The position numbers and the translations under genes are program-made. A model generated the notes under the pieces. The model worked only from the letters and a program-made list of their open reading frames with translations. It had not been told where the DNA came from and searched no databases. Shown here one piece after another: positions 34,794 through 47,414 of a stretch of DNA of 64,000 nucleotides. Positions within the stretch are counted from its first letter, which is position 1. The number at the start of each line of letters is the position of its first letter. The stretch is from Pomacea canaliculata (Eukaryota > Mollusca > Gastropoda > Architaenioglossa > Ampullariidae). The DNA lies in NCBI RefSeq assembly GCF_003073045.1, contig NC_037593.1, forward strand, positions 11,850,735-11,914,734, in the 5' to 3' direction.

Positions 34794-37700
34794 ATGAATG
34801 TTAGATGTGTTTTTCTCTCTTCTGTGACATTTCCATTAAAGAACTATTTATGGAAATCAGTGCATAGAACTAGTAGTAGTTTCTGCATTTGGAACAACAA
34901 AGGTGCACAGTTTGGAGCATGCAACAGATGGATTGGATCAACAATCTCAACAAATTATTCACATTTTGGAAGGCCACATATGCCAGCACGATCCATACCA
35001 GCAGGTTAGAGAATATAGAGCTGATTTTAGTTCATGGTTGAATAACTTTATTTATGGTGTGGTGATGATGAATAAATGATTGCTAGGTGCTTTGACCTTT
35101 ATGTTAAATATGAAGAAGAATAATTTTATATTAAACAATAATTTTAATTATTTGAAAGATTGTTACTTAATCCTGCTTTAAACAGGTAAATGCTTGTACA
35201 AGTGCAAACACAAAAGATGAGTTAAAAGCATAATTGACATTTAATTAAGGTATCGTCTGTAATATTTCACATGATCCAAGCCTAGAAGTCTAATAATATT
35301 TTTATTGTTATGGTCACTATAAATGGTCAGAAACAAAGAAGTATGTTAGGATGACAATGATATGAAGGTTTTATCTGTGTGTTTACTTACTAACCATTTA
35401 CAAACTGAAAGAGATAAGGAAAAAAAAGAGACCTGGTTTTAAAGAGAATTGGATGAAAAAGATACCAAAGGAAAAGTGCAGGACAATAGACTTCTTCTTG
35501 TACTAACATATTGAATCAAAATTTAAAAGCAGCCATCTTATTAGAAGACAGTCAGGTCCTTTTAATAATTTTACAAGTTTAGAATCCTTGATGTTACATG
35601 AATATGGCTCCTTATTCAATATTTAAAGAAGCTGGTGATCATACACATTTGTAAGACTTGCAGTCAAATATTTTAGATGAAACATTAATAAATATCAATA
35701 TCAAAAGATACTTAAATGTGGAAAGTTTACTAGGTGATTAAGTGACCCATTGCATATTTTTGTTTACAGAAAAACTGTGTTTTACAGAAGAAGTGAAAGA
35801 AGCATTGACTTTAGGGAAGCCAGTAGTAGCACTAGAAAGTACAATCATTACTCATGGCATGCCATATCCAGATAATGCTCAGTAAGTATCTCACACTCAA
35901 GCAAAATAATGTATTTGTATTTAGCTGTTACAATGCTGTTAAAAGTATATGCATGTGTGCAACCATCCTTATGATTCCTTTTGGTGTAATCCTGAGCATC
36001 ATGATATTATGGAAAGTGAGCAAAGCAGTTAGGCATCATTAATTAAAACTTTATTCCCTTCCACGGACATAAACAAGATATGCCTAAATATATACATAAG
36101 CACACATTTGAACATGTTCTTTTAGAAAATTGATAAGGTGATAATACTCGTTTCAGTGCAGTTTTGATTCGCAATCATTTCCTTTTGTAAATAAACTACT
36201 GATGTACCAGTTCTAAAGAAAGTTTCAGCTCAGCATCCTAACAACTATAACATCATTGGTTATAAAAGTGCTGGATAAAACCACTAAAGCACTGATTCTA
36301 AATGCCACTGATAAGTCCTTTGGTCAGAAGTATTCAAAAATATAACATATTTGACAAATATCTGGCTTTTTTATTTTCAGAACAGCAATTGCTGTGGAAA
36401 ATACAGTGAGAGAAAATGGTGCCACCCCAGCTACAATTGCAGTTTTAGCTGGACATATCAATATAGGTGAGCTGTTAGATGTAGCAATTAACACAGTTGT
36501 TCTGGCTGATGACTAAAGTTCATTTCTGACCGTGACAATATAGCACTCAGTATTGTACAGTATGATCCCAAGGCTCAACTTCTTGAAAGAAGGGGAAAAT
36601 AATTTTAAAATAAATTCATAAAATTTTTAATTAATTAGTGTGGATTAATTTATTCTTATTGAGTCATGCTGTACATTCTTGTAAATACTGTATCTTAAGA
36701 ATATTTATTTTGTGTGAAGACTTAGTACTGTTGTTGTACCTGTCTTGAAGGTATAATTACTTGAATTATTTTTTATAGGTTTGTCAGAGGGTCAAATTGA
36801 ACAACTAGCCAGCAGCACAGCTAATTCTGTGAAAATCTCAAGAAGAGATTTTCCATGGGTTTTGAGTCAGGCAAGTAGATATTTTTAATGGGACATTTAA
36901 TAGTTCTAGCTTTTTGTTGCTAAAAATGTGCCCTTGTAATGAGAAGACTTGATCATAGGAAGAGAACATAAGAAACCTTTTTCAAAAACAGTAAAACTTT
37001 GTAATTTGCTTTGCCTAAATTAAAATCATGGAAATCCAGATTCTCAAAAACAAAATTGTAACTGTGCTAGCTGTACACCCTGCCATTATTGATAAAGATA
37101 TTATGCATGCTGTAGGGTCTCAGTGGTGGAACAACAGTCTCAGGCACTATGATAGCTGCCTATATGGCTGGCATACCTATTTTTGCCACCGGTGGGATAG
37201 GAGGTGTTCACAGAGGTGTAGAAGAAAGTGAGTTACAATTGTGTTATTCTTAGTAGATGTATTTGATTCTAACTCATGTCACAGAAGTATTATTTTTATT
37301 ACTTTTGAAATCTAAACATTTTAAAAAACATATGTACTAACATGCTATTGAAGTCCAATGATTAACCATAGCTCCAAGAGTTGCATTTATTTGATATGTA
37401 TTGTAGTAAATTCTTGAAAAGCATGTTGTGCAGTAGTTGTTGTTATTCTTTCACCCTGTCACACATATATAACTTGTCTAACTCAAACATTCCTGAGGAT
37501 GATATTGATAAAGAAATGTCTATTGAATAGGTATTTTGGAAACTTTCTTTTTGTCTTTGAAGTACTGGCACTGGGAGGAAAACTATGTTTCTGTTTTAGC
37601 CATGGATATCAGTGCAGATTTAAGGGAATTAGGGCGCACACCTGTGGCAGTAGTTGCTGCTGGGGTGAAATCTATACTTGATATAAGTCGAACGCTGGAG

Positions 37701-40700
37701 TTCCTGGTAAGTTATCATTTATCATCCAGAGATTGAGATCATTAACCAAACATTATTTGATATTCTTCAGGCAATTTTGTGTGTGTGTGGGTGAAGATGG
37801 GGGAGTGTTACACCTTTCATCCTGCAACAAGTAAACCAACGGACACAAGGGGCTTAATTTCGTATCTTTGAGTGGGTGTGAGAGGAAGAGAGTGTTGGGG
37901 AAGGTTGTAATGTGCACAGCCTTTTTTTCCTTCTGATTTAATTTGACTGCTATGCAGTTGTTTGTATGAATTTCTTTTCCTTTGTACCATAATATTTTAT
38001 GTACATGTGTGCACACACATGCATATGCAGACATGCGCATGCGTTTTATCATAGTGTGTAAGGACAGTGTTTTGGGTTTAAGTTCTTTGTCTTATGTTGT
38101 TCAGCAAGTTAATATTTAACTCATGTATTTTGTGAAGGAAACTGAAGGGGTTTGTGTTGTGACTTATGGACAGTCACGTGACTTTCCAGCATTCTTTTCA
38201 CCCAAGAGTGGTTGTCAGGCTCCATACAATATAAACCAACCAGAAGATGCTGCTAACATGATTGGTAACACATACACACTTATAAAACAAAAGCAGAAAA
38301 ATCACTTTATTTTCTTAGTTCCTATTTTTCATGAGGTGAAGTAAAATGATAACAATGACTTGCACTTTCTTTTGAAAGGATTTGGAAAAGTCATTGAAAA
38401 TTCTTTGTCATTAATATTGCTGACTTTGTGGATGCCATTTTGATGTATACTACATGATAGAGGCTCAACAGAACATTATAATTTGTTAGTGTTACATATA
38501 TAATGGAACACTCATAATAACAATAGTAATTCAAGTTTTGTTTGTTAGGAAGAAAACTACTGAGATTATTTGTATTATATTATAATATTATAGTTGTTTA
38601 GAAAAATGTTAAGTGTTCGTTTTTTAAATGTGTTTAATTAATGTTTCTCTTCAGCTGCTATTCAGCTTATGAAGCTGGCCAGTGGGATGCTGATTGCTGT
38701 TCCCCTCCCAGAGAAGTTTGCAGTGTCTGGGGAGGCCATAGAGACAGCCATCCGGGATGCAGTAAAAAAAGCAAAGTGAGTCAATGACTGATGTAATAGA
38801 GGAATATATCTATATATAATGGCAATTTGATGGATATATGGCAATCTTGCAAACTCCACCTGGAAACCACTCGGGTAACCTGCCGGTCCCAAGCCCGGAT
38901 GAAGGAGGAGAGTTGGGTGTGGGGCTAGCAACTCCACCCTGTAAAAAACTAAAATGCTACAGAAACTGCAGGCATGCCAATCTTGCACATAATCTTGACC
39001 TCCTCTGATTGTAAATTAGAAAATGACAATTCAATTGTGCGAGCACAAAGTCCTCCTTTTCATGTCATAATGAGGACCACCAGTGTAGCATGATCATAGT
39101 CATCTCTACTCCTATAAAAAAACTTTGACCTTGATGAGGGAAAGCTAGATTCCACAATAAGTTATGGTCTCTCTCTCACCCTTCTTCCATCATATCCCTC
39201 CCTCCCCCTCTGTTTCTTTCCATTTGCATTTTCTACTTGCTTTCAAGTGTCACTTGAAGAAAAATAACTAGGTCTTAATCTCTGGTTCATGGAAATCTAA
39301 ATGCAATTTATTTACTAATTTAGTTAGTCATGGTAATTCTTTGAACTCATTGGTATGAACATTAAGAAACTGGTTTCAAACATTTTTATGAAAGCAAGTT
39401 GAATTTAGGAAGAGTGAGGGTAAGAAATTATCAGAGCTATTCGAAAAATAATTATTCACATTTTAAAAAATATTTATCTCGTCAGAGAAGCTGGCATCTC
39501 AGGAAACAATGTCACACCTTTCATCCTGCAACAAGTGAATCAGTTGACACAAGGAGCTTCACTGTTAGCCAATATCCTTTGTGTGTGTGTGTTCAAAGAC
39601 AAGCAACAAGTTGTTTTTCATGTTTAAATGCAATTGTCTTGACAGTTTTTATGATGCTTCTCATTTACTATCTGTGGCTCCCATTCTTTACTAATCCTGT
39701 GTGCTCTGTAAATTGCATCCCTTGACGCTTGCATAGATATTGAATTAGTGAAGAACAATGCTAAAGTTGCCAGTGAAATAGCTGTTGCCTTGGCTTGCAA
39801 AAGGGAGACAGCTTTGAATTGCTCCATTCCACCTTTACCACATAAATCTACCAATACTCATAAAGTGGTTACCAAAGATGCAGTATCATTATCACCAGGA
39901 GCTGCTAAACCTGTAAGTCTTTTAACAATTTACACATAGATCATTTTAGATCAGCTATGGGTCATGCAAGATGATTATCATCGTTCATTAAACTTCTTTG
40001 AAACAAGTATGGTCAATATAACAGAAAATTCAATAAATTGATGGTCTTGTTAATCTGATACATATTTTTGAATATGGAAAATTTTATATATGAATGCTAT
40101 GTAAAAAAAAAAAAAAATTCTTTGTCATTTGGCAAGTGTTTTGTCATTCCTGTCAGTCATCTCTCCTTCACTTGTTTCCACCACGGTAGGATGGTCCAGA
40201 AGTTTGGTGGCAATTAAAGCACTTATCTCCACACCAGTCAGAATTAGTTCAGATTTCAGCATGGGGCATGCATACATCTCTGTCAATGTAAAACATATTC
40301 ACCTTGGGGATTCCTGATTTCTTTTGATTTTCCAATCTTGTATCATGCCAATTAAATCACCTACCATGCTGAAGGTCAAACTTGGGGCTTTGGTTGGGGC
40401 TAATCATCGAGTCGCATCGCTGTGGCTGTTAGTCTTATGTCACATGGCAGTTATCTAGCCAATGTTCTTAGAGATATTGAGCACATTAGGTAAATTCTCT
40501 GGCATAGCATCAAACTAAAGCAATGATGACAGCATGCTTTTGCAGACATCTGGTTGCAGAGCAACCAGTGACAGCATGTGGGTTAATCATGCTTTAAAGC
40601 TCTGTGCTGTGGGTGTGTTTTATAACTGCAGTATGACAAAGTTTTATCATCCATTGTGACCCCACTGACAACATTAGGTATAACTGTGTTGACAGTACAT

Positions 40701-43700
40701 ACATCAAACATAAATTTATATGATGTATTTTTATGCTGTTTCTCATGGCATGATTAAAACTGTTGCTGTAACATCCAGTAGTAATTGCTAATGCATTAGT
40801 ATTACTCACTAGGACTGATGATTTAACTGTAATGAAATTTACACATAAAAATGTGCTCATTCCTTAAGATGTGTCTTTTTCCATCATCAAGCAATCAAGG
40901 ATGGAAGACAGAGGTAAGAGAAAGAAATGTATATCAGAGCATCCATATTTTTAATACCCTTACTAACTATGATGGGTGTGATTTTTACATTGGTAGCACG
41001 GTTACTAAACACTTTTTTTGCTGTAGTGTACAGAGGGTATGAGACAGCTGTGTTTTTATATCTTTATTTTTTTCTTTAAAGGAAAATAAGACATTTATTA
41101 TCAGATTCTTTGTCTTCCTTTAAAATGACATTTTAATTGTCTCCTTTTTCTCTCTCAATACATGGCTCACTCTCTCCTTATCCTTCTCTTCCTTTTTATT
41201 TTGTAGTTTACGAACACCATTCAGCAGTCCATTAATTTCACTGAAACGGTAGTTTGCAAGAGTCATTTTGCAGTTGTGGTGGCATGTGTAGAGAGCTTTT
41301 TAAATTATTTTAACTGAAAAACTGCTGGTAAAATTTGTCTGGTATGATTGATGACGATAGTTCTTGCAGTGCCTTTGATAAGTAAAGCGCTTCTCTTATT
41401 TCTTTGTTGTTTTTTAATTATGTTTCTGGTTCATTTTATTCTTTGAAATGGTATTTCAGCTGTTAAAATTTTATTTGTAGAAGACATTTTTATGCTTTGA
41501 GGTACTGCATAAAGTGTCAAGAAATAACAACTGAATCAGAAGTGTATAGCTATGGAAAAAAAATCTGATGAGTATATTGTTTTTTGGTGGGGAGATCTTT
41601 GTGCAAAAATGAGGTGTTGAAAAGTTTTGTAACATGTGGCATATTATGAAGAGATATCATCTTCATCCAGATAAAATGTTCCATCATACGATTCTGTGAG
41701 CTGTGAAGTGCTGTATTTTTTATATTTGATCTGTAGTAAAAGTGAATGTACATAATCAAAACATCTGGTTGGCCTGCTGTCGATAAATGACATTTACAGT
41801 GAAGTCTACATAATTGTAGTCTATCGATTCAGATTTAAGAGCTTAGAGACAGACGAGCTATCTGAAGTTTGGTATAGATGTATCAAACTGAGCTCAACAG
41901 ATGTGTAGCTTGCTAGTAAATGATGTGATGATAAGTGGACTGCACTGTACTTAATTTTCAACTTGTTTAATTTTGGGGGAAGTGGTAGGGGAGTTGTTCT
42001 CTTGTTTTGTTCTGTTTTTGTTGTTTGTTTCTTTTTGGAATTTCTTGGAAAGTTGTGAGCATTTAGCTTTGAACAGAGTGTTTCTATTTTTGGAAATATC
42101 TGTATAATAGTGTTCTGTTCTTCATAGTATTACATTGGATACTTCAGCTATTGCATTGATGTCTATTGTAAACTTGCGTGCAGTTGTGCGTGAAGCTGTG
42201 CTTGTTTTTGCAGAAAGTAAGAGTATAGTGGGCTGGGTAAGAGATGGGTGGTTGGGTGCATGGGGGTAAGGTTGGGTAGAGGGATGTGGGTGGATGTCAG
42301 TACTGGATTAATCTTCTCTTTCTTTTGTGTTTGTTCACAAGGTGGTTGTAGGAGGAGCTGTTCTTGATTTTTGTGCTAAAGTTGAAGAGAATGAAATCAA
42401 GGTAGGTTCAGTCAGTGCATGTTGTGAACCAAATAAGTTTTCTTTTGTGACATTAGTTCTTGACCGCCTTCAATGCCTTCTTCCAGCTTACCCAGCTAAC
42501 CAAGGTATATCTCATATCTTTCATGGTGCAGACTTGGCTTTTCAATGTTTCATGTTTCTACAATGTTCCTATACTGTTTGTGACCTTTGTTTGCAGACTC
42601 TTTTGTTTGGTTAGAGACTTGTTTACAGTTTCTTGTGTAGCCTGTGCCTCTGTCCCAGCAGATGTCTGGAGCTACTTACCCAGGAAAGTTGTATCAGAGT
42701 TTTGGAGGAGTGGGCTACAACATTGCCAACTGCATGAGCCGGCTGGGCAGCAAGCCACTGTTTGTGTCTGCCATTGGAAACGACATTCATGCCTCCTCGT
42801 TGCTGTCTTACAGCACTCATATGGTAAATGCTGGTCACATCACACACTTTGGAATAATCCAAATATTCAGCAGTTTCTGCATGTGTATGCTCCCCATGAA
42901 ATTTAATATTTACAAGCAAGCAACATATCCAGTTACAAGTTTTGAAGATATATGTGCTCCAGCTTAAAGCACATTCAGTCTTAATTGTTTTAGAGGGTAA
43001 GAACCTAAACAGGAGGCTTTATTCACACACATTCATACTCATATGCATCTGTGTGACCCTTATATGTTTACCTTTTCAATTTGTCTGATTTTGGTCCTAA
43101 AGCAGAAAGTTGATTGGTAACATAATAAACATATCCTTAACTTCAAAGGTCTTCTTTAGAACTTGTATTTTTCTGAGGGTGTAACAAGACAGGACTTCCT
43201 ACCTAGACTCAAATTCCCAGCAAGGTATGCATCTTGTTGTAAGGACAGAACCGAACTCTCAGCAAGAAACAATGGTCTGTGCATACTACAAAATTAAATT
43301 TAACAGCTGAGAAACACATGAAACTTGTAGGTTCAAATTATTACACCTTGCAAAGAGATGTGGATAGTGCACTATTTTTGTTTGATATCACTGCGCGAGT
43401 GGGTGTGTGATCATCTGCTAAAGGGTAACTACAAGTCAAATTTAAATAAAAATAACATGAAAAAGCTGAACACTTACAACTCACGCTTTATTTTTGGTTT
43501 TGATAAAAAAATACCTCGAAAATGTCTGCTAATCCATTCAGCAACACTAGAAGACACAGCGTCTGCATACCTTGCTGGGAATTCAAGTCTAGGTAGGAAG
43601 TCCTGTCTTCTACAAGGGCAGAAAGAATTTACTGACAGAAAATGCATACTTAATTTAGTTTTCCTTCTTAGAACCATTGCAGCTGGTGATGCTATATGTA

Positions 43701-46700
43701 TGTGCCTGGTGAGGCTGTGGTTTACCAGATTCTATAGTAGTGGTTTGGTTGTATGTTTTGCTGTATTTTCTAGGACATGAGTGGTGTCATACAGCTTAAA
43801 GGATACTCCACACCAACATACTGCCCAGTCCTTACTCAAAGTGGTCAACTTTTGTTTGGCATAGGAGACATGGAGATCCATTCACAATTTACTCCTGATA
43901 TGGTATGTCTGCCTTATTTTTCCAGCAACATCATATTTGTATTTGACTTTGTTGACTTTGAGTAATTTTTCAATGTTTAGATGTATATATACACACACAG
44001 TGAATATATATTGTAAACTACATTCTGTAAGTTCATGTCATTATGTTTTCAGTATATAAAGCTAGATATTAGCAGCCTATACATTTTGTTATGGTCATAT
44101 TAAGTTATTTTTTTTAAAGTAATGCTCTGTGGGTATGTTCTTTTTATGTTTTCTGCTCATTTTATCCTGAGCAGATTTTCTGTATCTTTTGTGCTTGGTT
44201 TCTTTTGTACCTTTTGTTTATATAGGTGTATTTCTGCCTTTGTGTACTCTACATGATCAATCTCTTTATTATTAGTTTATTAATATAATTCTTCTCAATT
44301 TATGTTTGGGATTTTTAATCAGCATATGATGATGATGATGATAGTATTTGTGTATGTATATAATAAATTCATGTTCCATGTTTCTAAATATCAGGTTTTA
44401 TGGGTTTTATTTAATTGACCTCAAGTGTAATAATAATGGTACTTTACTACTAATAACTTTGAGGAATATTTAATCCACAAAGAAGCAGATGAAAAGTGCA
44501 GTGGCTAAGCATCAGGATTTTATCTTGTAATTTTCTCAAAAAATACTCATGGATGTGAGATTCACTCACACACTCAATACAACATGAGACAAACTACACC
44601 TGTCACTTGCAGGCCCTGTCTACTTTTGGCTGGCTGATACCGAGAATCTCTTGCACACGAAGAATCACAGAAAATGATACTTTTTGTGGCATTAATCTCA
44701 AGAATGGTTTAATGGTGTTTTACTGATACTGGAAAGAGTGCACTTTACCAAACTTGCCTTAATTATGCTTATTCAGACTATGTTTATATTTAATATTTAA
44801 TAACATATTACCAGATGGATTCCATAGAGTGAGATTTACAAAATTCAAAAACAGATGAGAGTTTTGGGTAGTTATGTTTAAAATTGTTAGTAATAATGAA
44901 CTGTTGCAGAAATGCTATAATCAAAGGCGCAGATTTTTCAGGTCAAATACAATAAATAGCAATAATACTGTACCATTGATCATTTTCATACTCAGTAGTA
45001 ATAGTAATAATTCATTATTTTTCAATGTGGGCAAAATCTGGACATTTTAAGTTAGATTTTTCTTTCTTTTCAGTTGAAAAAATTCCAAGATGCTATTGCT
45101 TCTGCACCTCTGGTTTGTCTTGATGGAAACTTCTCTGCCACATTGATAGAGCAGGTCTGTCAGCTTTGTGAAAATGAAGGCACCCCAGGTTGGTTTTCTG
45201 TACCTTCATATTCTCATCATTGAATCAAATTTAGATTCAAATAGAAGAGATGACATGACAGGATAAGCAAGCAAAATAGGATCTGCATCTGGTTTTTATG
45301 AGTATGATTTTACTGCTGAAACATAATGAACATGGTCATATTGTTTAAAACCTAATGTGCATAAATAATCTGTCCTCTGATGTTGATAGCAGGAGTGTTT
45401 AACTCATATATGCTTCTCATCATATGGTTTATCTTGATGGATATAAACCAAAACTGAAATGCTTGCATGCACACATTCTTTCTCTCTTGCTTTGTCTGCA
45501 TGTGAACATGATAAAATTATGTTCAACTATCACTTCATACATTTGAAACATTTTTTATTTCATTGTAAATTTTTTCAGTGTGGTTTGATCCTACTGATGT
45601 TCACAAGGCAACAAAGTTATTCCAGACTCATGCATGGAAAAAACTGACATACATTTCACCAAACTTCAGTGAAGCATGTCATATATGGAGTGCACTAACA
45701 GGAAAAACTCCAGGTCAGTCACTTCCAGTTTGTTCAACATGAAATACTTTCACTTATTTCTTTTTCCCAAGAACGCAATGCAAGGTAGTTTGTACATATC
45801 AAGATAGTGTTATTATCAAAGCTGAGTTCAAAATTATATGTTCAAGCCTATTTATTTGGGTTTTTGGTCTCCTTTCAGACGTCCATATTACTTTTGGTTT
45901 GTAAATTTCATTCATGAAAACTTCAGCCAGTTACCATTAAAAAAAAAATTTTCATCTTCCCACAGAAATTTATTCAAATCAAACTTTATTGTCTGTCTGA
46001 GGAAGTCCAAGACAGAATTTTTTTCTTTTGCTCACAAACTCAACTTTATTTTGCTAGAGTTGCCGGCTGACCTCTCTGAAGATGCTGTAGTGAAAACAGC
46101 AGCACAGTTTTGTCGGGATTTGCTTCAGCATATTCCTGTCATCATAATAACACTTGGCAGATATGGTTTGCTTCTTGCAGAAAGGCATGTAAGTTGCAGG
46201 CTTTATTTAAATAAAACTTGATACATTTTTATGTTTCAATTTGGGTCACTTTTATTTGGCATATCTGCACATTGCTGTCCTTTGATTTCTGGGTCATTGA
46301 AACTTTTGGAGACGACACTTATTTCTGGGCTAGTTCTAGTGAGGGTATTGTATTCCCATCTACTCTCCCTTTTTGCCTTATTTTCTCCAAACCTCTGTGA
46401 AATCTGGCACCCATTCAACAGCTGGATCAAGTTTGCTGCACCACAGGGGTATTGAACAGCTTACCTTTAGTCTTGGATGCCATTTCTCCTCTACACGCAC
46501 TACTTGTCTCCTATTGATCTTTGCTTGTCGGTATATTTTTAATTTTTCTGCTTGTATTTCTCTATACATTGACTTTAACATTGAAACTAGAAGTAGGACC
46601 ACTGTTCAATCAGAATGTCCACCTCTAAAAATGTGTGAACATGTGGGTTGATCTGAAGGATCATGTTGTTGGTGCAATAAAATTTGTACAGAGAATAATA

Positions 46701-47230
46701 AAATATCATGTAAAGCCATGGAATGGGAGAAATCTTCAAACCGCCAATTTCAGGACCAGACAACTAGCTTGTATTTAAGTACAGCTTGTTACAGCCTACA
46801 AAATGAAAGGTACATTGGTATTGTGGGCAGGCAAGCTTCCAGTCACTGAAGCTGTATCCACCATCACCTCCGGACAGTTTGACAGAAGTTCTTAGTGAAT
46901 CAGGAGCTGGTGACTGGTAAGTGTTTATGTGTATGCAAGTCTATAGTTAAACACACCTTTAAAGTCTGTTTGTAGACACATGTAGGTGCATTGTATTTGA
47001 GGACATCTTCCTAATTGCCTTTTCTACTTTTGTGCAGCTTAAACGGCACGATGATTCACTTCATTATTCAAGGATATGGTCTCGATTTTTGTGTAAAGGC
47101 AGGCTTAATGGCTGCTCAACATTCACTGAGATCATATGATGCAGTCCCAATTTCCATTAACGAAGCCAATTTTACACATGAAAAAATACAACAGTGGGCT
47201 CATTTCCAGGCAGTAGATATTGTTTTGTAG
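34794..47230 (+). CDS. Bifunctional pseudouridine-5'-phosphate glycosidase / PfkB kinase
   Basis: Pseudouridine salvage: the kinase makes pseudouridine 5'-phosphate and the glycosidase splits its C-C bond to uracil and ribose 5-phosphate. Exons: 34794-35004, 35770-35881, 36381-36466, 36779-36870, 37116-37227, 37600-37706, 38138-38264, 38655-38775, 39486-39571, 39737-39912, 42342-42401, 42662-42823, 43774-43902, 45074-45188, 45579-45713, 46058-46188, 46831-46916, 47038-47230; 746 residues. Residues 1-70 are basic and Ser-rich with few acids, possibly a mitochondrial presequence. PsuG occupies about 71-390: [33 protein letters not shown] (Lys228 is the likely Schiff-base lysine), [10 protein letters not shown]. 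PfkB spans about 411-746: signature 1 [10 protein letters not shown], signature 2 SGAGDC with catalytic Asp682. The same fusion is known in other eukaryotes. Intron 4 is GC-AG and intron 9 appears U12-type AT-AG. Confidence 0.95.
36871..37115 (+). other. GC-AG intron (intron 4 of the PsuG-PsuK gene)
   Basis: The exon ends CAG and the intron starts GCAAGT, the consensus for the rare GC donors. Using the nearest GT instead changes the frame and destroys the conserved Q-GLSGGTT stretch of PsuG. The intron ends GCTGTAG, phase 0, 245 nt. Confidence 0.8.
38852..38977 (+). mobile_element. 126-bp retroposed fragment of an RTE leader, SINE-like
   Basis: Bounded by a perfect 10-bp direct repeat CAATCTTGCA (38842-38851 and 38978-38987), so it was inserted as a unit into an intron of the PsuG-PsuK gene. 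Its 3' half (GGGCTAGCAACTCCACC, TGTAAAAAA, CTACAGAAACT) aligns with the 5' leader of the LINE at 24.5-27.7 kb (GGGCTAACAACCCCACC, TGTAAAAAA, TTACAGAAACT). The 5' half contains a GCCGG/CCCGG stem flanking TCCCAAG. It has no coding capacity. Confidence 0.7.
39572..39736 (+). other. Probable U12-type AT-AG intron (intron 9 of the PsuG-PsuK gene)
   Basis: The intron starts ATATCCTTT, the exact U12 donor consensus, and the family-conserved reading LLAN-IELVKNN is only recovered if the exon ends at the A before it. Near the 3' end TCCCTTGAC (39718-39726) matches the U12 branch consensus TTCCTTRAY at 8 of 9 positions, with the branch A 11 nt before the splice site, as U12 introns require. The intron ends CATAG, so it is AT-AG rather than AT-AC. 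Length 165 nt, phase 1. A U2-type alternative (CTTT/GTGTGT) would insert three residues. Confidence 0.75.
43186..43609. repeat. Foldback element, 424 bp, in an intron of the PsuG-PsuK gene
   Basis: Two arms of about 46 bp are inverted copies. The left arm reads AAGACAGGACTTCCTACC then TAGACT and CCCAGCAAGGTATGCA (43186-43232). The right arm (43564-43609) reads TGCATACCTTGCTGGG ... GGTAGGAAGTCCTGTCTT. Weaker similarity extends outward (TTCTG and TGTA blocks). About 330 bp of unrelated sequence lies between. Likely a non-autonomous DNA element; no clear target duplication was found. Confidence 0.7.
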
Positions 47231-47408
47231 AATTTCAATTTTTCTGAACTATTTTCATAAGGGACCAATGATTACAACACCAAGTCATATTTATGGCATT
47301 ATCTACTGTAAATGTCATCTCATGCTGCATATTTTGGATTCTCCCTCAACAGATGCCCATTCTGCAGCCTTTGTTTTTGGTGCCACTTCCCATAATCCTT
47401 TCATAAGT

Positions 47409-47414
47409 AATAAA
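47409..47414 (+). terminator. Polyadenylation signal of the PsuG-PsuK gene
   Basis: AATAAA 179 nt after the TAG stop at 47228-47230, in AT-rich sequence. It is the first canonical signal downstream, so probably used. Confidence 0.6.
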
